Shown here one piece after another: positions 17,965-26,503 of a stretch of 64,000 nucleotides of DNA (position 1 is its first letter; every line of letters begins with the position of its first letter). The notes under the pieces are model-generated. The model was given only the letters and a program-made list of their open reading frames with translations. It was not told where the DNA came from and made no database searches. The position numbers and the translations under genes are program-made. Location of the stretch: contig JARYGU010000011.1 of assembly GCA_033795365.1 (NCBI GenBank), positions 1-64,000 on the forward strand, in the 5' to 3' direction. Origin of the DNA: JARYGU01 sp033795365. Its GTDB lineage: Bacteria > Pseudomonadota > Alphaproteobacteria > Rhizobiales > Rhizobiaceae.

Positions 17965-18918
17965 TCACGCCGCCATCTGGAACGGATACGTGGTCTCGCC
18001 GATGCGCTTGCGCATGAAGCAGGCCGCCTTGAGATGCTTGCCCGCAATGCATGGCGCGTCTTCGGCGATCGCGCGCCGCGCTGCGTCCTTCACGATGTTC
18101 ATCGTCAGGCCGACCGAGCCTCCCGTGGCAAGCTTCCATTCCTCGATCCATTCATCACGGTCGAGACGGGAGTCTTCCGCGAACGGGAGGCGTTCGGACA
18201 CGCTCGCCAGGAAATCGACATACTCGTCGAGTTCTTCGTTCATCGAGGTGTCGTGTTCGACAAGGTGGGCAGCCGGGAAAGAGGCCCTATTGAATAGTTG
18301 CTTGTGGTCCTCCATCCCGGCCTCGATCGTGTTCAAGCCAGCAAGCATGACCGAGCAGGCCCCGCTGTCGGCCAAGGCCTTGATCAACGAAAGCATGCCT
18401 TTCCGCTTCGCGGGCGGGGCCTCGAAAATGTAGTGGGCATCGTCCAGGATAACGAACACGGTACCATGGCTGGCGACGCGCCTAACGCATTTGCTTTCGA
18501 GCGATTTACCGCCGATGTATGGAACCGAAGACGCCCCGGTGGCGAGGTAGAGCGCCGTCGCCAAGTCAGGCGCGCCCCACCTGTCCATCACCTCCACGTA
18601 GGCAAACGGATAGGTGAAGCTGCTTTCAGGCGTCAGCTGGTACGGCTTGTTATCACGCAGGAGCGTTTTCAGGAGCCACGACTTGCCTGCACGGGAGTTA
18701 CCCAGAAAACCGACGATCTCGCCTGTAATGGGCGCGCCGTCCTTCCCCTGTTTATGCAGGCCGAAGACTTCCTTGTAGGCCGTCTTGAAGCGTGGATACC
18801 GGACAAGGAGGTTCTTGACCTGCTCCTGCCTTTCGGCGGGCGAAAGCGTCAGCATGTGGCGACGGGCGTCGTTGTCGTTGGCATATGATACTTCGTGGAA
18901 GTTGGGCAGGATAATCAT
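17965..18918 (-). CDS. tnsC: TnsC/TniB-like AAA+ transposition regulator
   Basis: A 317-residue AAA+ ATPase. Walker A GFLGNSRAGKSWLL lies near residue 70 and Walker B VFVILDDAHYIFE near 155, followed by a sensor-type SVMLAGLNTIE segment near 190. In Tn7 and Tn5053-type elements TnsC/TniB polymerises on DNA, relays target information from TniQ, and activates the transposase. The start overlaps the tnsB stop (ATGA) and the stop is one base from tniQ, so the four genes are translationally coupled. Length is closer to TniB (about 300) than to Tn7 TnsC (about 550). Confidence 0.88.
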   Translation of the reverse strand: MIILPNFHEVSYANDNDARRHMLTLSPAERQEQVKNLLVRYPRFKTAYKEVFGLHKQGKDGAPITGEIVGFLGNSRAGKSWLLKTLLRDNKPYQLTPESSFTYPFAYVEVMDRWGAPDLATALYLATGASSVPYIGGKSLESKCVRRVASHGTVFVILDDAHYIFEAPPAKRKGMLSLIKALADSGACSVMLAGLNTIEAGMEDHKQLFNRASFPAAHLVEHDTSMNEELDEYVDFLASVSERLPFAEDSRLDRDEWIEEWKLATGGSVGLTMNIVKDAARRAIAEDAPCIAGKHLKAACFMRKRIGETTYPFQMAA

Positions 18919-21332
18919 TCGGCGTCTCCTTTTCTGGCCAGGCGTGCGCGGCGCGCGGCGCGGGCGTCTTCAAAGGTGGTTTCGAATACAGGGCTAGTTC
19001 CGACACGCGGCACGGCAACTGGTGCCTCCCGCACGGGGCGGGACTTTTCGGTACGGGGTCTTCCCCGGCGCTTGTGTTCCTTCACGGCGTCTTCGAGCGG
19101 ATCGCGGGTGGTCACGGTGCCATCCGCATTCATTGCGACGAGGTTTTCGGGCGTCCCGTCACGGTCGTTCCCCGGGTTGCTCAAGGACTTCGACCGCTTC
19201 GACTTAGGTTCCAAAGGAGCGGCGAAATCGATGTGGCCCGCGCTCGCGGCCGCGCTGGTGGTCGCAGTGACGATGGCACTGCGCTTCAGCTTCTTGGAGA
19301 CCTGGGTCCGGAATTTCAGGAGCGCCTGGGCGTTACGCTGAAGGCCCTTCTTGTCGTAGATGTCCGCCAGTTCTTTCGACAGAGTCCTCTTAGCGACGAT
19401 GAGGTCCTCGATCGTCACGCGCTTGCCCCTGGTCAGCTTGTTGTGATGCTCGACGGTCTTCCGGTGCTGGTACATGGTCGTCCCGCGGGCATAGTCGAGG
19501 CAGCGGCCGTTGGCGCGCAGGCGGATGACCCGGTCCGGGCGATAGGGATTGACGGCAAAAGCATTAGAGACGTCTCCCCACTCGACCGTGAGCTTGTACT
19601 TGGCACCCTGGCGATGATCGGGATGGGTGGTGATCTCGAGCAGGTCTTCGGACACGTAGGTGATGTGTTCCGACGTCATGCCGTCGTTCTGGATCGTCAC
19701 TTCGGTAGTATGTCCACCAAGGGCGAGGAAGATTTCCGGATCGATGGGATCGCGGGGCGGCATGTTCGCCTGTCCTGCAAGCCACACGTCCTCTGGAATG
19801 GCCTTCAAACCCGGAAGCTTGCCGATGCCGCGCCGCGGGGTCTTATGGTAATCCGCAATCCAGAGGACCATGAAGTCCTCAAGCTGGCGCATGGTAATCA
19901 GCGGAAGACCAAGCCCCTTGCTCTCGTCGAACAGTTTGCGGCGCTCCGGATTCGACATGGTGGTGCCGGGAAGCTTGTGGAAGAGCTGACGCATCAGCGT
20001 GCCGAGCATGCGCTCGACCAGCCCCTTCCCGGTTGGCTCTCCAGGCACGTTTTCGATCAGTTCGAAGCCGAGTTCCTCGGAAGCACCCACGATCTTGTGC
20101 CCGCGCAGGAATGATGCCGCATCGGTCACAAGGGCCATGAAGTCGCCGTACTGGTTCCATTCGACGCCTGGAAACCTGCTCATGTCCTTCGGGTACATCG
20201 CGAGGCGCATCCCATGCAGGAAGGCTTCGAAGCATTCATCCTCGAAGTGGATCGCGAAGCCGATAATGCATCCGCTCTTTTTGTCCACGAACAGCAGGAT
20301 ATGCGGGCGTCCGAACAGGAACTGAAACTCATCGTCGCACACTACGATGTCGCCAAGGGTGTAGTCCGCTTCAACAATGCCGAGGATATGATCGGGGAGC
20401 GCCCGCGACGTGTAAAAGCTGTGCTTGCGGCGCGCGTACTCCGGGCCGAACCGCCAAAGGTCCTTGGAATATCGGTCCGGTGCTGCGAAGCGCCGCTGGA
20501 TGGTCCGCAGCATGGGAACGAGGAGCGTCCCGTCAGGCTGCGTGAGGTCCTTGACGAGCTGGCGGTGTTCGCTCTTCGCAAGCTCTACTTTGATCTGTTC
20601 CTGGACGTCGAGCGCCGTGCCGGCGGGAAGCTCCCATGCCCACTGCACGCATTCGTCGATAATGTCCTCAAGCCGTGGATCGAACTTCCTGACCGTGTTG
20701 CCGCTGGACGTTTCGGCCGCGAGCGCGAGCAAACGGTTGAAGGGGTTCTCCTCGTACTTCTTGAGCCACATCCTCAGCGAATTGTAGGCGGGCCGCTTGT
20801 CGTGGCCTTTGTCCTGTGCGTGCTTGGCCGCCACATCGAGGATTAGCTTCTTGGTGAGCAGGACCTTTCCGCCCTGGCGCGCTTCCACCAGCTTGCGGGC
20901 ATACCACCAGCGTTTCATCGCGGCGGTCCGCGCCTCCTTCGTGAGTGCTAGATAGCTTTTGACCTGGGGCTGCGCGGTCTTTTTCGACGCGCGCTTTGCC
21001 TTGGAATTGATCGGGATCAGACGAAACTCCCGTTCCAGGATGCTGATCTGCCAATCGGACAGGAACGTCATTTCGTTCGTGTCCGTATTCTGGACCATGA
21101 ATTTCTCGCCCCCGACGCCGTACTGCGCCCTGGACATCACCGCGCAATAAGCGACCTTGGTCCGATCGAGATTGAAAACGGTGAACTGCGAGCCAGGCCC
21201 GAAATTGTAGCGTTGCGGCTGGTGCTTACCGCCTCCGACGGGATGGGGCGGGATGTCGAGTTCCGCGTAACTCGATGCCGGGACGAGCGCACCGTTCGTC
21301 AGGAACGTGCTCTTGTTGTGCATGAAGCTCAT
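18915..21332 (-). CDS. tnsB: TnsB-like DDE transposase
   Basis: An 805-residue transposase of the TnsB/TniA family with an rve-type catalytic core. The three acidic residues can be placed at GIVEADYTLGDIVV (about residue 320), VTDAASFLRGHK (about 403) and TGKGLVERMLG (about 441), the last being the typical KGxVER motif. The N-terminal 300 residues contain helix-turn-helix segments that bind transposon ends; the C-terminal 200 residues are basic and include a Mu-transposase-type C-terminal beta barrel region and a basic tail. It catalyses strand transfer of the 3' ends. The start (TGATG) overlaps the tnsA stop. It belongs to the Tn7-like rather than the Mu branch by its operon partners. Confidence 0.9.
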   Translation of the reverse strand: MSFMHNKSTFLTNGALVPASSYAELDIPPHPVGGGKHQPQRYNFGPGSQFTVFNLDRTKVAYCAVMSRAQYGVGGEKFMVQNTDTNEMTFLSDWQISILEREFRLIPINSKAKRASKKTAQPQVKSYLALTKEARTAAMKRWWYARKLVEARQGGKVLLTKKLILDVAAKHAQDKGHDKRPAYNSLRMWLKKYEENPFNRLLALAAETSSGNTVRKFDPRLEDIIDECVQWAWELPAGTALDVQEQIKVELAKSEHRQLVKDLTQPDGTLLVPMLRTIQRRFAAPDRYSKDLWRFGPEYARRKHSFYTSRALPDHILGIVEADYTLGDIVVCDDEFQFLFGRPHILLFVDKKSGCIIGFAIHFEDECFEAFLHGMRLAMYPKDMSRFPGVEWNQYGDFMALVTDAASFLRGHKIVGASEELGFELIENVPGEPTGKGLVERMLGTLMRQLFHKLPGTTMSNPERRKLFDESKGLGLPLITMRQLEDFMVLWIADYHKTPRRGIGKLPGLKAIPEDVWLAGQANMPPRDPIDPEIFLALGGHTTEVTIQNDGMTSEHITYVSEDLLEITTHPDHRQGAKYKLTVEWGDVSNAFAVNPYRPDRVIRLRANGRCLDYARGTTMYQHRKTVEHHNKLTRGKRVTIEDLIVAKRTLSKELADIYDKKGLQRNAQALLKFRTQVSKKLKRSAIVTATTSAAASAGHIDFAAPLEPKSKRSKSLSNPGNDRDGTPENLVAMNADGTVTTRDPLEDAVKEHKRRGRPRTEKSRPVREAPVAVPRVGTSPVFETTFEDARAARRARLARKGDAE

Positions 21333-22129
21333 CAGGCGGCCCTTTCTTCGATATTGGCCAACAGGGAGGACTTCCGGGTGATCTTGGTGGCGAAGGAGAT
21401 GACGGCCGACATGTCGAGGGTGATCTCGCCTTCATTGGCGAGCCACATTACGGCCGAGAACGCGCGCTTGATTTCGGGAAGCTCGCGATACTGCGCGATG
21501 GTGCCGTCGTCGTTGAAGAAGACGTGCGCCCGATTGGGGAGCGCGGCGGCCAGAGTGATCGCCGCAATATCCGTGACGACGGGAAGCGACGCCATCGCGC
21601 GCCGGACCCCCATGATGGCTTCTCTGTTCGGCCGCCAGGCGTGGTAGCGGATGGTCTGGTAGTTCTTCCACCGTGGCTGGCGGTGCAGCTCGGTTTCATC
21701 GAGCACGCGATAGGTTGCGCGGTAGTCTTGCCAGAGCGCCCTCTTCAGCCTGTTCGTGCGGCTTTCCAGCCAAGGCATGTCGCGCTGTTCAGCTACGGGA
21801 ATGATGTCGAAGTAGGAGGCCTGCTGCTGGCGTGACCAGATACCGAGATCGGGGACATGATCGAGCGTGCCGATTACGCCGTATCGGTCCTCGACCTCGT
21901 ATTCCAACCGCATTGGGAAGTCGCTGATGCGTACGACCTCCGGATTGCACTCGAAGTGAATGATGGCGTCACGCATCAGGGTCGAGTGCGCCCTCATCGA
22001 TTTCCGCGCGCCCTTGCGCAAGGGAACGTTGACCGGAATCTTCCTGTTCTTCTGGCGTTTGGCGACCTTCTTGAGGGGTACGTGGTCGTCCCCGAAGCCA
22101 AAGAACTTCATGAGTTCGCGTTCGTTCAT
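21332..22129 (-). CDS. tnsA: TnsA-like endonuclease
   Basis: A 265-residue protein starting MNERELMKFFGFGDDH at ATG 22129, with GGAGAC seven bases upstream; the longer frame to 22282 overlaps another small gene and has no ribosome site. The sequence MRDAIIHFECNPEVV, then GTLDHVPDLGIW, matches the TnsA N-terminal nuclease, the Asp in HVPD being the catalytic one. The strand that should carry Q/E-x-K reads YFDIIPV, so the catalytic Lys looks absent. TnsA cleaves the 5' ends so that Tn7 moves by cut-and-paste; without activity the element would make cointegrates. The helical C-terminal part would contact TnsC. Its position at the head of the operon is as in Tn7. Confidence 0.8.
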   Translation of the reverse strand: MNERELMKFFGFGDDHVPLKKVAKRQKNRKIPVNVPLRKGARKSMRAHSTLMRDAIIHFECNPEVVRISDFPMRLEYEVEDRYGVIGTLDHVPDLGIWSRQQQASYFDIIPVAEQRDMPWLESRTNRLKRALWQDYRATYRVLDETELHRQPRWKNYQTIRYHAWRPNREAIMGVRRAMASLPVVTDIAAITLAAALPNRAHVFFNDDGTIAQYRELPEIKRAFSAVMWLANEGEITLDMSAVISFATKITRKSSLLANIEERAA

Positions 22130-22206
22130 TTCATGTCTCCAGGCATAGCTCCGCCATCGCTGATCTTCACGAACCGCGGTGCTGGTTTCAGATTGGATGG
22201 AATGCC

Positions 22207-22356
22207 TCAGATGTCGGCGGACTGGTCGTCTTCGAACAGGTATCCCTGCCATTCGCGCATCAAATCGGCGATCGAGATGCACTCGCCCCCGAGGGAGTCT
22301 AGGTCAGCTACGCTGATTGGCAGGGACGTGGAAATCGTGGTGTCGATGAAAAACAT
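22207..22356 (-). CDS. Small acidic ORF at head of tns operon
   Basis: A 49-residue protein, MFFIDTTISTSLPISVADL at the N terminus and EDDQSADI at the C terminus. It has a strong ribosome site (AGAGGAGAAG) seven bases before ATG 22356 and lies 77 bases upstream of tnsA on the same strand. It is acidic with no membrane segment and no recognised family. It could be a leader or a small regulator of the transposition genes. It overlaps the spurious N-terminal extension of the tnsA frame. Confidence 0.5.
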   Translation of the reverse strand: MFFIDTTISTSLPISVADLDSLGGECISIADLMREWQGYLFEDDQSADI

Positions 22357-22372
22357 GGCGCACTTCTCCTCT

Positions 22373-22396
22373 CCCGCTCGTGGCTATCCGAGCGGG
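22373..22396. repeat. Hairpin upstream of the tns operon
   Basis: CCCGCTCG (22373-22380) and CGAGCGGG (22389-22396) form a perfect 8-base stem with an 8-base loop, immediately upstream of the 49-residue ORF. No T run follows. It may be an operator or part of the transcript leader. Confidence 0.4.
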
Positions 22397-22695
22397 CTAC
22401 GATGAACATTGGGGAAGAGGTACGCACCTGCTTGGCGCGTGCCTGGAGGTCAAAGTTCGGAGAGTTTGGCGAACCACCCGAACTGCAAGCAAACGACTAC
22501 GAGCTGCCGATGGCAGTCATATTCGCGTGGCTATCTGCAGTCCGTGGGCGGTCATGGGTGCGATCCCGTGTAGGGAAACGGTATGGCTCATCGTTTCCGT
22601 TCATGGTTTGTACCGGACGAATTCGAAGAGTCAACCGGGCCCAGCCCAGCAGACTGCAGATTTTTCATGGAAGGAGGACGATCCGACGCGGGAAT

Positions 22696-22720
22696 CCGTT
22701 GACAGGACCAAGTCAACCGG
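22696..22720. repeat. Dyad with repeated CCGGTTGACT motif, possible operator or transposon-end element
   Basis: CCGTTGAC (22696-22703) and GTCAACCGG (22712-22720) form an inverted repeat with an 8-base spacer. The right half, AGTCAACCGG, recurs at 22629-22638 and at 5294-5303 in the same orientation. It could be a regulator site, a -35 region on the minus strand (TTGACT) or a TnsB-binding repeat. The sequence CAACA that follows at 22721-22725 would suit a Tn7-like right terminus, but no matching left end was found. Confidence 0.35.
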
Positions 22721-22819
22721 CAACACTGAGAATGCTAGGTTCTGGTGTTTTTTGGTTGGTTTGTTGGTGTCCTGCCCTGCAGTCCTGATGAGCAGTCAGA
22801 AAACTTACGGATTCCAACG

Positions 22820-22855
22820 AAGGGTCGCCCTTGAACAAGGCGGCCCTTTGTTTTT
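22820..22855 (+). terminator. Rho-independent terminator, orphan
   Basis: AAGGGTCGCC (22820-22829) pairs with GGCGGCCCTT (22839-22848) with one G-U pair and a nine-base loop, then TGTTTTT. No complete plus-strand gene precedes it, so it may mark the end of a gene or small RNA interrupted by an insertion to the left. Confidence 0.5.
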
Positions 22856-24145
22856 GGGTCGGCGGCGTCGGCGATTGGCCATCTTTCACTCCTCGCTTCG
22901 TTGATCCTGGCAAAATATTGAGCGCCGCCCGCTGAATTTGGCAAGCCTTCCCCTCGCCCAAATGCCCTGCCCTTTTGGCCCCCACGACAGCTGCCGAAAT
23001 ATTTTTTTGGGTAGCGTCGGCATCATCGCCAAATTAGAACATCATAATGTATGGACGGGCCAGATTTCACCGCTACGGGAAAGCCGTCTACTTTCGTGGA
23101 CAAATCCTCCGCAGAAAAAATCTGCCGGTGCCCCTAGACAAGCACAAAATTTGTTCTATCTTTGTTCGCTATGAAAACCTGGACCTCGATCATCACCGCT
23201 CGAATAGACTGAACGCCCCGGCCAAGGCGGCCACCCGTTCGGAATCGTACTGTCGAGGTCTATCCATATGCTCGCCATTGAAGATGTCGTTGGCGCTCCT
23301 GCCGTAGCGGGAGTAGCAACCCGGAAATCTTTCTTTTCCTCAGCCGCTGCTACTGGTCATCCTCAGGATGCGAACCACTACCATCTGGCAACTATCGATC
23401 AGTGGAGACTGTGCCGCCTTCCCTACCCGACCTTCTGGTTTCCGATAGTCGAGGTCTGGGATTTCCTCGACGGCGACGAATATAAAGCCGCGGTGGGAAA
23501 CTGCCGTGCGCGGCTGGCTAAACCCGGCAGCATCGAGTTCGAAATTAGGACGGCTTCCGCAATGCTAGACGTCGCGAGCACGTCATCTTTCAGGAAGCGA
23601 AGGTGTGTGTGCTGAAGAAGCAAGCGCGCTGCGATGTCTTCAATTCGTTTGCGACGGACACAATGGGGGGAGCCGAAGCTGAAGATCACTCGCTGCCTAG
23701 TGACATGTTTTCCATGCGGGCTGAGGGCATATTCGCCGCTCTCCGCGAATCAATATGAGGTCTTTCATTGTCAGTGCGCGACCTCGCGACCACAGTCATC
23801 GACAAGGGGAAGTCGCGACATGGGCGACGACTGAACGATCGAACGCAATTTCCGCGTAATGCATGACTTCATTTATTCTGGTTAGAGCGGAGAGAAATCG
23901 AAGAACTCGCGCTCGACTGTGGCGTCTTGGATTTCCACAATGACGCCCTCACTCTCGGCGAAAACTATTGAAGACGTCGGGAGAGAGAAGTACTTGCGCC
24001 CCGGCAATAACCCTACGAGGGAAGGCACAATTCCGATGATCTATCAAGCGCTTGACGAGACACCGCCGCGCATTTTTCCGATCGGATCACAAGAATGTGA
24101 GTTGACGGACTTTCTTTAAAAAACACATCCCCGTCCGCAATCTGA
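22856..24145. other. Degenerate stretch without a confident gene
   Basis: Only weak open frames occur here. A plus-strand frame at 23268-23615 (115 residues, LPYPTFWFPIVEVWDFLDG in the middle) and one at 23919-24119 (66 residues, ending just before a terminator) are the best candidates, but neither has a strong ribosome site or a recognisable domain. An AT-rich block at 22990-23170 contrasts with the neighbouring sequence. This looks like eroded DNA between two islands. Confidence 0.4.
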
Positions 24146-24180
24146 ACCGCCTCGGGCCTGCCCGGGGCGGTCTTTTTTTT
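24146..24180 (+). terminator. Rho-independent terminator
   Basis: ACCGCC (24146-24151) pairs with GGCGGT (24166-24171) and the stem continues through a CGGG/CCCG core, followed by CTTTTTTTT. It is a strong terminator for plus-strand transcription and lies 27 bases after the stop of the 66-residue frame ending at 24119. Beyond it, 24181-24420 holds no gene; a direct repeat TAACCGATCC occurs at about 24293 and 24340. Confidence 0.7.
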
Positions 24181-24420
24181 GCCCGGAGAGTTCAGAGGTT
24201 GATGGCGGCCAGTTCAGACGTTCATGGCGCTGACGGTAGTAGATGGTGGGCCCGGAGGGCATGATACACCGCCTGCTCTATCAATAGGTTAACCGATCCG
24301 GTTAGGTCATTACGTTCACGTATGTTCCCATATATCTGGCTAACCGATCCTGCCGCCCTATCCTCTTCCGGATGAGCGACATCCCTCCACCGACCGTTCC
24401 CTTCGGAGACCCGGCATTAC

Positions 24421-24603
24421 TGGTGCCAGATAGCGATCGGGATACCGCTGCAGGATCTCATCGAGGATGCAATGAAGGCGGGATGGAAGGAGACGGAGGT
24501 CATCACTGCCATCATCGAGGTCGCGGATAACCTCATGCTGGCGGTCGGCTCCAATGCTGGATTGGATGCCCTGGAAAAGGCGCTAAGGCGGAAGCTGGAA
24601 TGA
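24421..24603 (+). pseudogene. Tail of a small rhizobial hypothetical protein
   Basis: The frame reads IPLQDLIEDAMKAGWKETEV, continues with an ADNLMLAVGSN segment and ends LDALEKALRRKLE before TGA at 24601. It resembles small helical proteins common in rhizobia, but its 5' end lacks a start with a ribosome site (an internal ATG at 24472 is the only one). The last 14 codons are repeated almost exactly at 25141-25182, which suggests duplication or recombination and loss of the head. Confidence 0.45.
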
Positions 24604-24609
24604 CGCCCA

Positions 24610-24909
24610 TCAACGCACGGGCATTCGCCAAGCGGCAAGGAGGGCGCGCGCCTTCTTCGATATATCAAGACGATGCTCAAAGCTCGTCTCAACACAAAGG
24701 CGTTCGCGCTCAATGCTGCCGAGGTACTCAGCTATTGCTAGTTCATCGGCTTCCCCCGCCACCAGTCGCCAAAATTCCGGAAGGTAGGCGCGATATTCAT
24801 CTTCCGGACCATCCATTGGATATATTCCTATCGGATCCCATTCTCTGAAAAGCAAACGGTCCAGTGCTTCATAAGCGCCGGCATCTGCCGCAGAAGACTT
24901 AGTCCCCAT
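24610..24909 (-). CDS. Hypothetical small protein (EWDPIG family)
   Basis: A 99-residue acidic protein. ATG 24909 has GGAGA six bases upstream. The segment LLFREWDPIGIYPMDGPEDE, followed by YRAYLPEFWRLV, is a recurring pattern in small bacterial proteins of unknown function, some of them immunity-like. It is the most convincing intact gene in this decayed region. It is convergent with the gene tail at 24421-24603, whose stop lies 6 bases from its own. No function can be assigned. Confidence 0.65.
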   Translation of the reverse strand: MGTKSSAADAGAYEALDRLLFREWDPIGIYPMDGPEDEYRAYLPEFWRLVAGEADELAIAEYLGSIERERLCVETSFEHRLDISKKARALLAAWRMPVR

Positions 24910-24989
24910 CTGGTCTCCGTTGTCGCGAGAAAACGCCTGCCCGTGAATTAAGAGATTCTATCTAAAGCGTTCTGGCGTCCTCATCCAGC

Positions 24990-25138
24990 CTAGGTGGGCT
25001 GCGACAGAGCTATTCTCTCAGTCGATAAGACGTCCCAGGCATCAGCCTCGTCGCGCAGCCCTTTGAATGACGGATGCCTCAGCTCCCCGTCATGGGTCCA
25101 GCCGCGATAGTCGATAACGGCGATCAGGGTCGGCGCCT
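24990..25138 (-). pseudogene. C-terminal remnant of ATP-dependent DNA ligase (LigD type)
   Basis: The minus strand encodes APTLIAVIDYRGWTHDGELR, then HPSFKGLRDEADAWDVLSTE, ending at TAG 24992-24990. This is the typical C-terminus of rhizobial LigD-like ligases. Nothing of the ligase core or the polymerase domain is present upstream; the homology stops at about 25138, where the duplicated KALKRKLE tail begins on the other strand. It is a non-functional fragment left by rearrangement. Confidence 0.7.
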
Positions 25139-25140
25139 AA

Positions 25141-25182
25141 CTTGACGCTTTGGTGAAGGCGCTGAAGCGGAAGCTGGAATGA
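25141..25182 (+). pseudogene. Duplicated 14-codon tail fragment
   Basis: Encodes LDALVKALKRKLE and TGA, nearly the same as the end of the frame at 24562-24603 (LDALEKALRRKLE). Only the tail is present, fused to the LigD remnant. The two copies bracket 24604-25140 and may be the footprint of a recombination or insertion event. Confidence 0.5.
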
Positions 25183-25313
25183 CGGTGCCCACTTTCACCG
25201 CCGGCTTCGATATTCGGCGTGCCAAAGCCCGAAAGGCCCACATATATGCTGCTATTGCTTTCCCAGGTCGAGCCCGCGCCCGTCAGCGTACCGTTGGAGC
25301 CGCTAGCGGTCCG

Positions 25314-25517
25314 TCAGCCGCTGTCGTTATAGCGGCTGATGATCTTGTGGCCCGTCTTGCGGGAGATGCCGAACTCGCGGCACAGCGCCGCGATCGTCTC
25401 GCCATCCAGAACCCGCGCAACGAATTTAAGACGCTCGTCCATGCGGTTGCACTCCTGCCAAGGCACCTTCGATCTCCTCGCAAAGGCAAAAAGTGTAACC
25501 CATCTCTCCGGTATCAA
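25314..25517 (-). pseudogene. IS481-type transposase, N-terminal fragment
   Basis: 67 residues including MDERLKFVARVLDGETIAAL, then CREFGISRKTGHKIISRY, the helix-turn-helix start of IS481-family transposases. The frame stops at 25314, and no DDE catalytic domain follows. Upstream, at about 25495-25520, the sequence GTGTAACCCATCTCTCCGGT (complement orientation to the gene) resembles an IS481 terminal sequence. The element is a remnant and cannot move by itself. Confidence 0.75.
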
Positions 25518-25735
25518 ATGTCACCCTTCTCTCGGGAAGGACATCAGTCAGTTACGCTCTGAAAACTAAAGCTGAAAATCGGTACAGGAAGCATATAGGA
25601 AGCAGCTATCTGTCATCGCGAACTTGTGGATAGTTTCGATAGGGTGTGGTTCGTCATCGGCTTCTGAACAGATTGAGTCAGCTTCTGGATTAGAACCCCT
25701 CCGCAGCTAACGCAGAAAACGGTTCGATAACGTGC

Positions 25736-26011
25736 TCAAAGCCACGTGTCAGCTTCTGTCCCGCGACGTTCTTCCACGACGAGAACGACATAGTTTACCA
25801 AGTCTCTCGGATTGAAAATTCGATCAACGACCTTCCAGATATCTCGGCTCTGAGGCTCCGAACGATCTAATCCCTGCAGCACTCCTGGATTTAGGATCGT
25901 GTCGCCTATCGACGGGAGAAAACCAGCAAAATCTTCGAGCCCATAATCCTGCCTTCCGTCTTCGACCTTGCCGTCCGGGCCTCGAAAGTAGATGCGCACG
26001 GTCACGTTCAT
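25736..26011 (-). CDS. Hypothetical protein
   Basis: A 91-residue protein starting MNVTVRIYFRGPDGKVEDG, with GAGGAGAG seven bases before ATG 26011. It has a beta-strand-rich N terminus and a central GFLPSIGDTI segment, and ends ADTWL. It resembles small single-domain proteins that occur near toxin or immunity genes, but no family is assigned. It lies 17 bases downstream of another small minus-strand gene and is probably co-transcribed with it. Confidence 0.6.
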   Translation of the reverse strand: MNVTVRIYFRGPDGKVEDGRQDYGLEDFAGFLPSIGDTILNPGVLQGLDRSEPQSRDIWKVVDRIFNPRDLVNYVVLVVEERRGTEADTWL

Positions 26012-26028
26012 AGCTTCTCTCCTCGATG

Positions 26029-26244
26029 TTAGCGGTTGTAGCCCAAGTAGGAAGCGATGCGGTCCACCGCATCCGAGAACTCCTTGGCGTCATCGTGCGA
26101 CAGTAATAGGGAATGGTCGCCGAAATTGATGTACATTTGTGGCCCTTCTCCGCCGACGCTAGTCGTTCCTATCTCTACCAGGACGGACTTCTTCCTATCC
26201 AATGCATCGGCGATCGGCTTCTCCAGGTACATGGTCGTTCCCAA
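26029..26244 (-). CDS. Hypothetical protein
   Basis: A 71-residue protein. The start may be TTG 26244 (GGGGGAT six bases upstream) or ATG 26232. It contains YINFGDHSLLLSHDDAKEF, a compact alpha/beta pattern, and ends SYLGYNR. No family is recognised. It probably forms a two-gene operon with the gene at 25736-26011. Confidence 0.55.
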   Translation of the reverse strand: MGTTMYLEKPIADALDRKKSVLVEIGTTSVGGEGPQMYINFGDHSLLLSHDDAKEFSDAVDRIASYLGYNR

Positions 26245-26503
26245 TGAAATATCCCCCTTCAGCTGGATGAAGAGATGCTAAGCTTCGCTGAACCAGACGT
26301 GCAAGAGGGCTTGCCTGCAACGCATCAACAAGCTGGAGGAAATCCACGCATTTGAGGCTGTGTTTTTGTGTAGGAGCCGCTGCGGACCACCTGCAGTATC
26401 GTATCCGTGCTTGCCCGTCGCGCGTCTTCCTCGGCCAGCAGCCCTGGATTTCGCCTCGCTCATCCTCGTGCTATGGTGCCCTGGGGTTTTGAGGGTGGGG
26501 CTC

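Noticed and set aside
15816..22356. CRISPR-associated transposon
   Set aside because: No cas genes or repeat array in the window, and TniQ is large with DNA-binding segments, unlike the short CAST TniQ.
22740..22860. SRP RNA, tmRNA or tRNA as attachment site at the right border
   Set aside because: Only an orphan terminator is visible; no conserved RNA sequence or cloverleaf was recognised.
24990..25138. Functional DNA ligase gene
   Set aside because: Only about 50 C-terminal residues remain.
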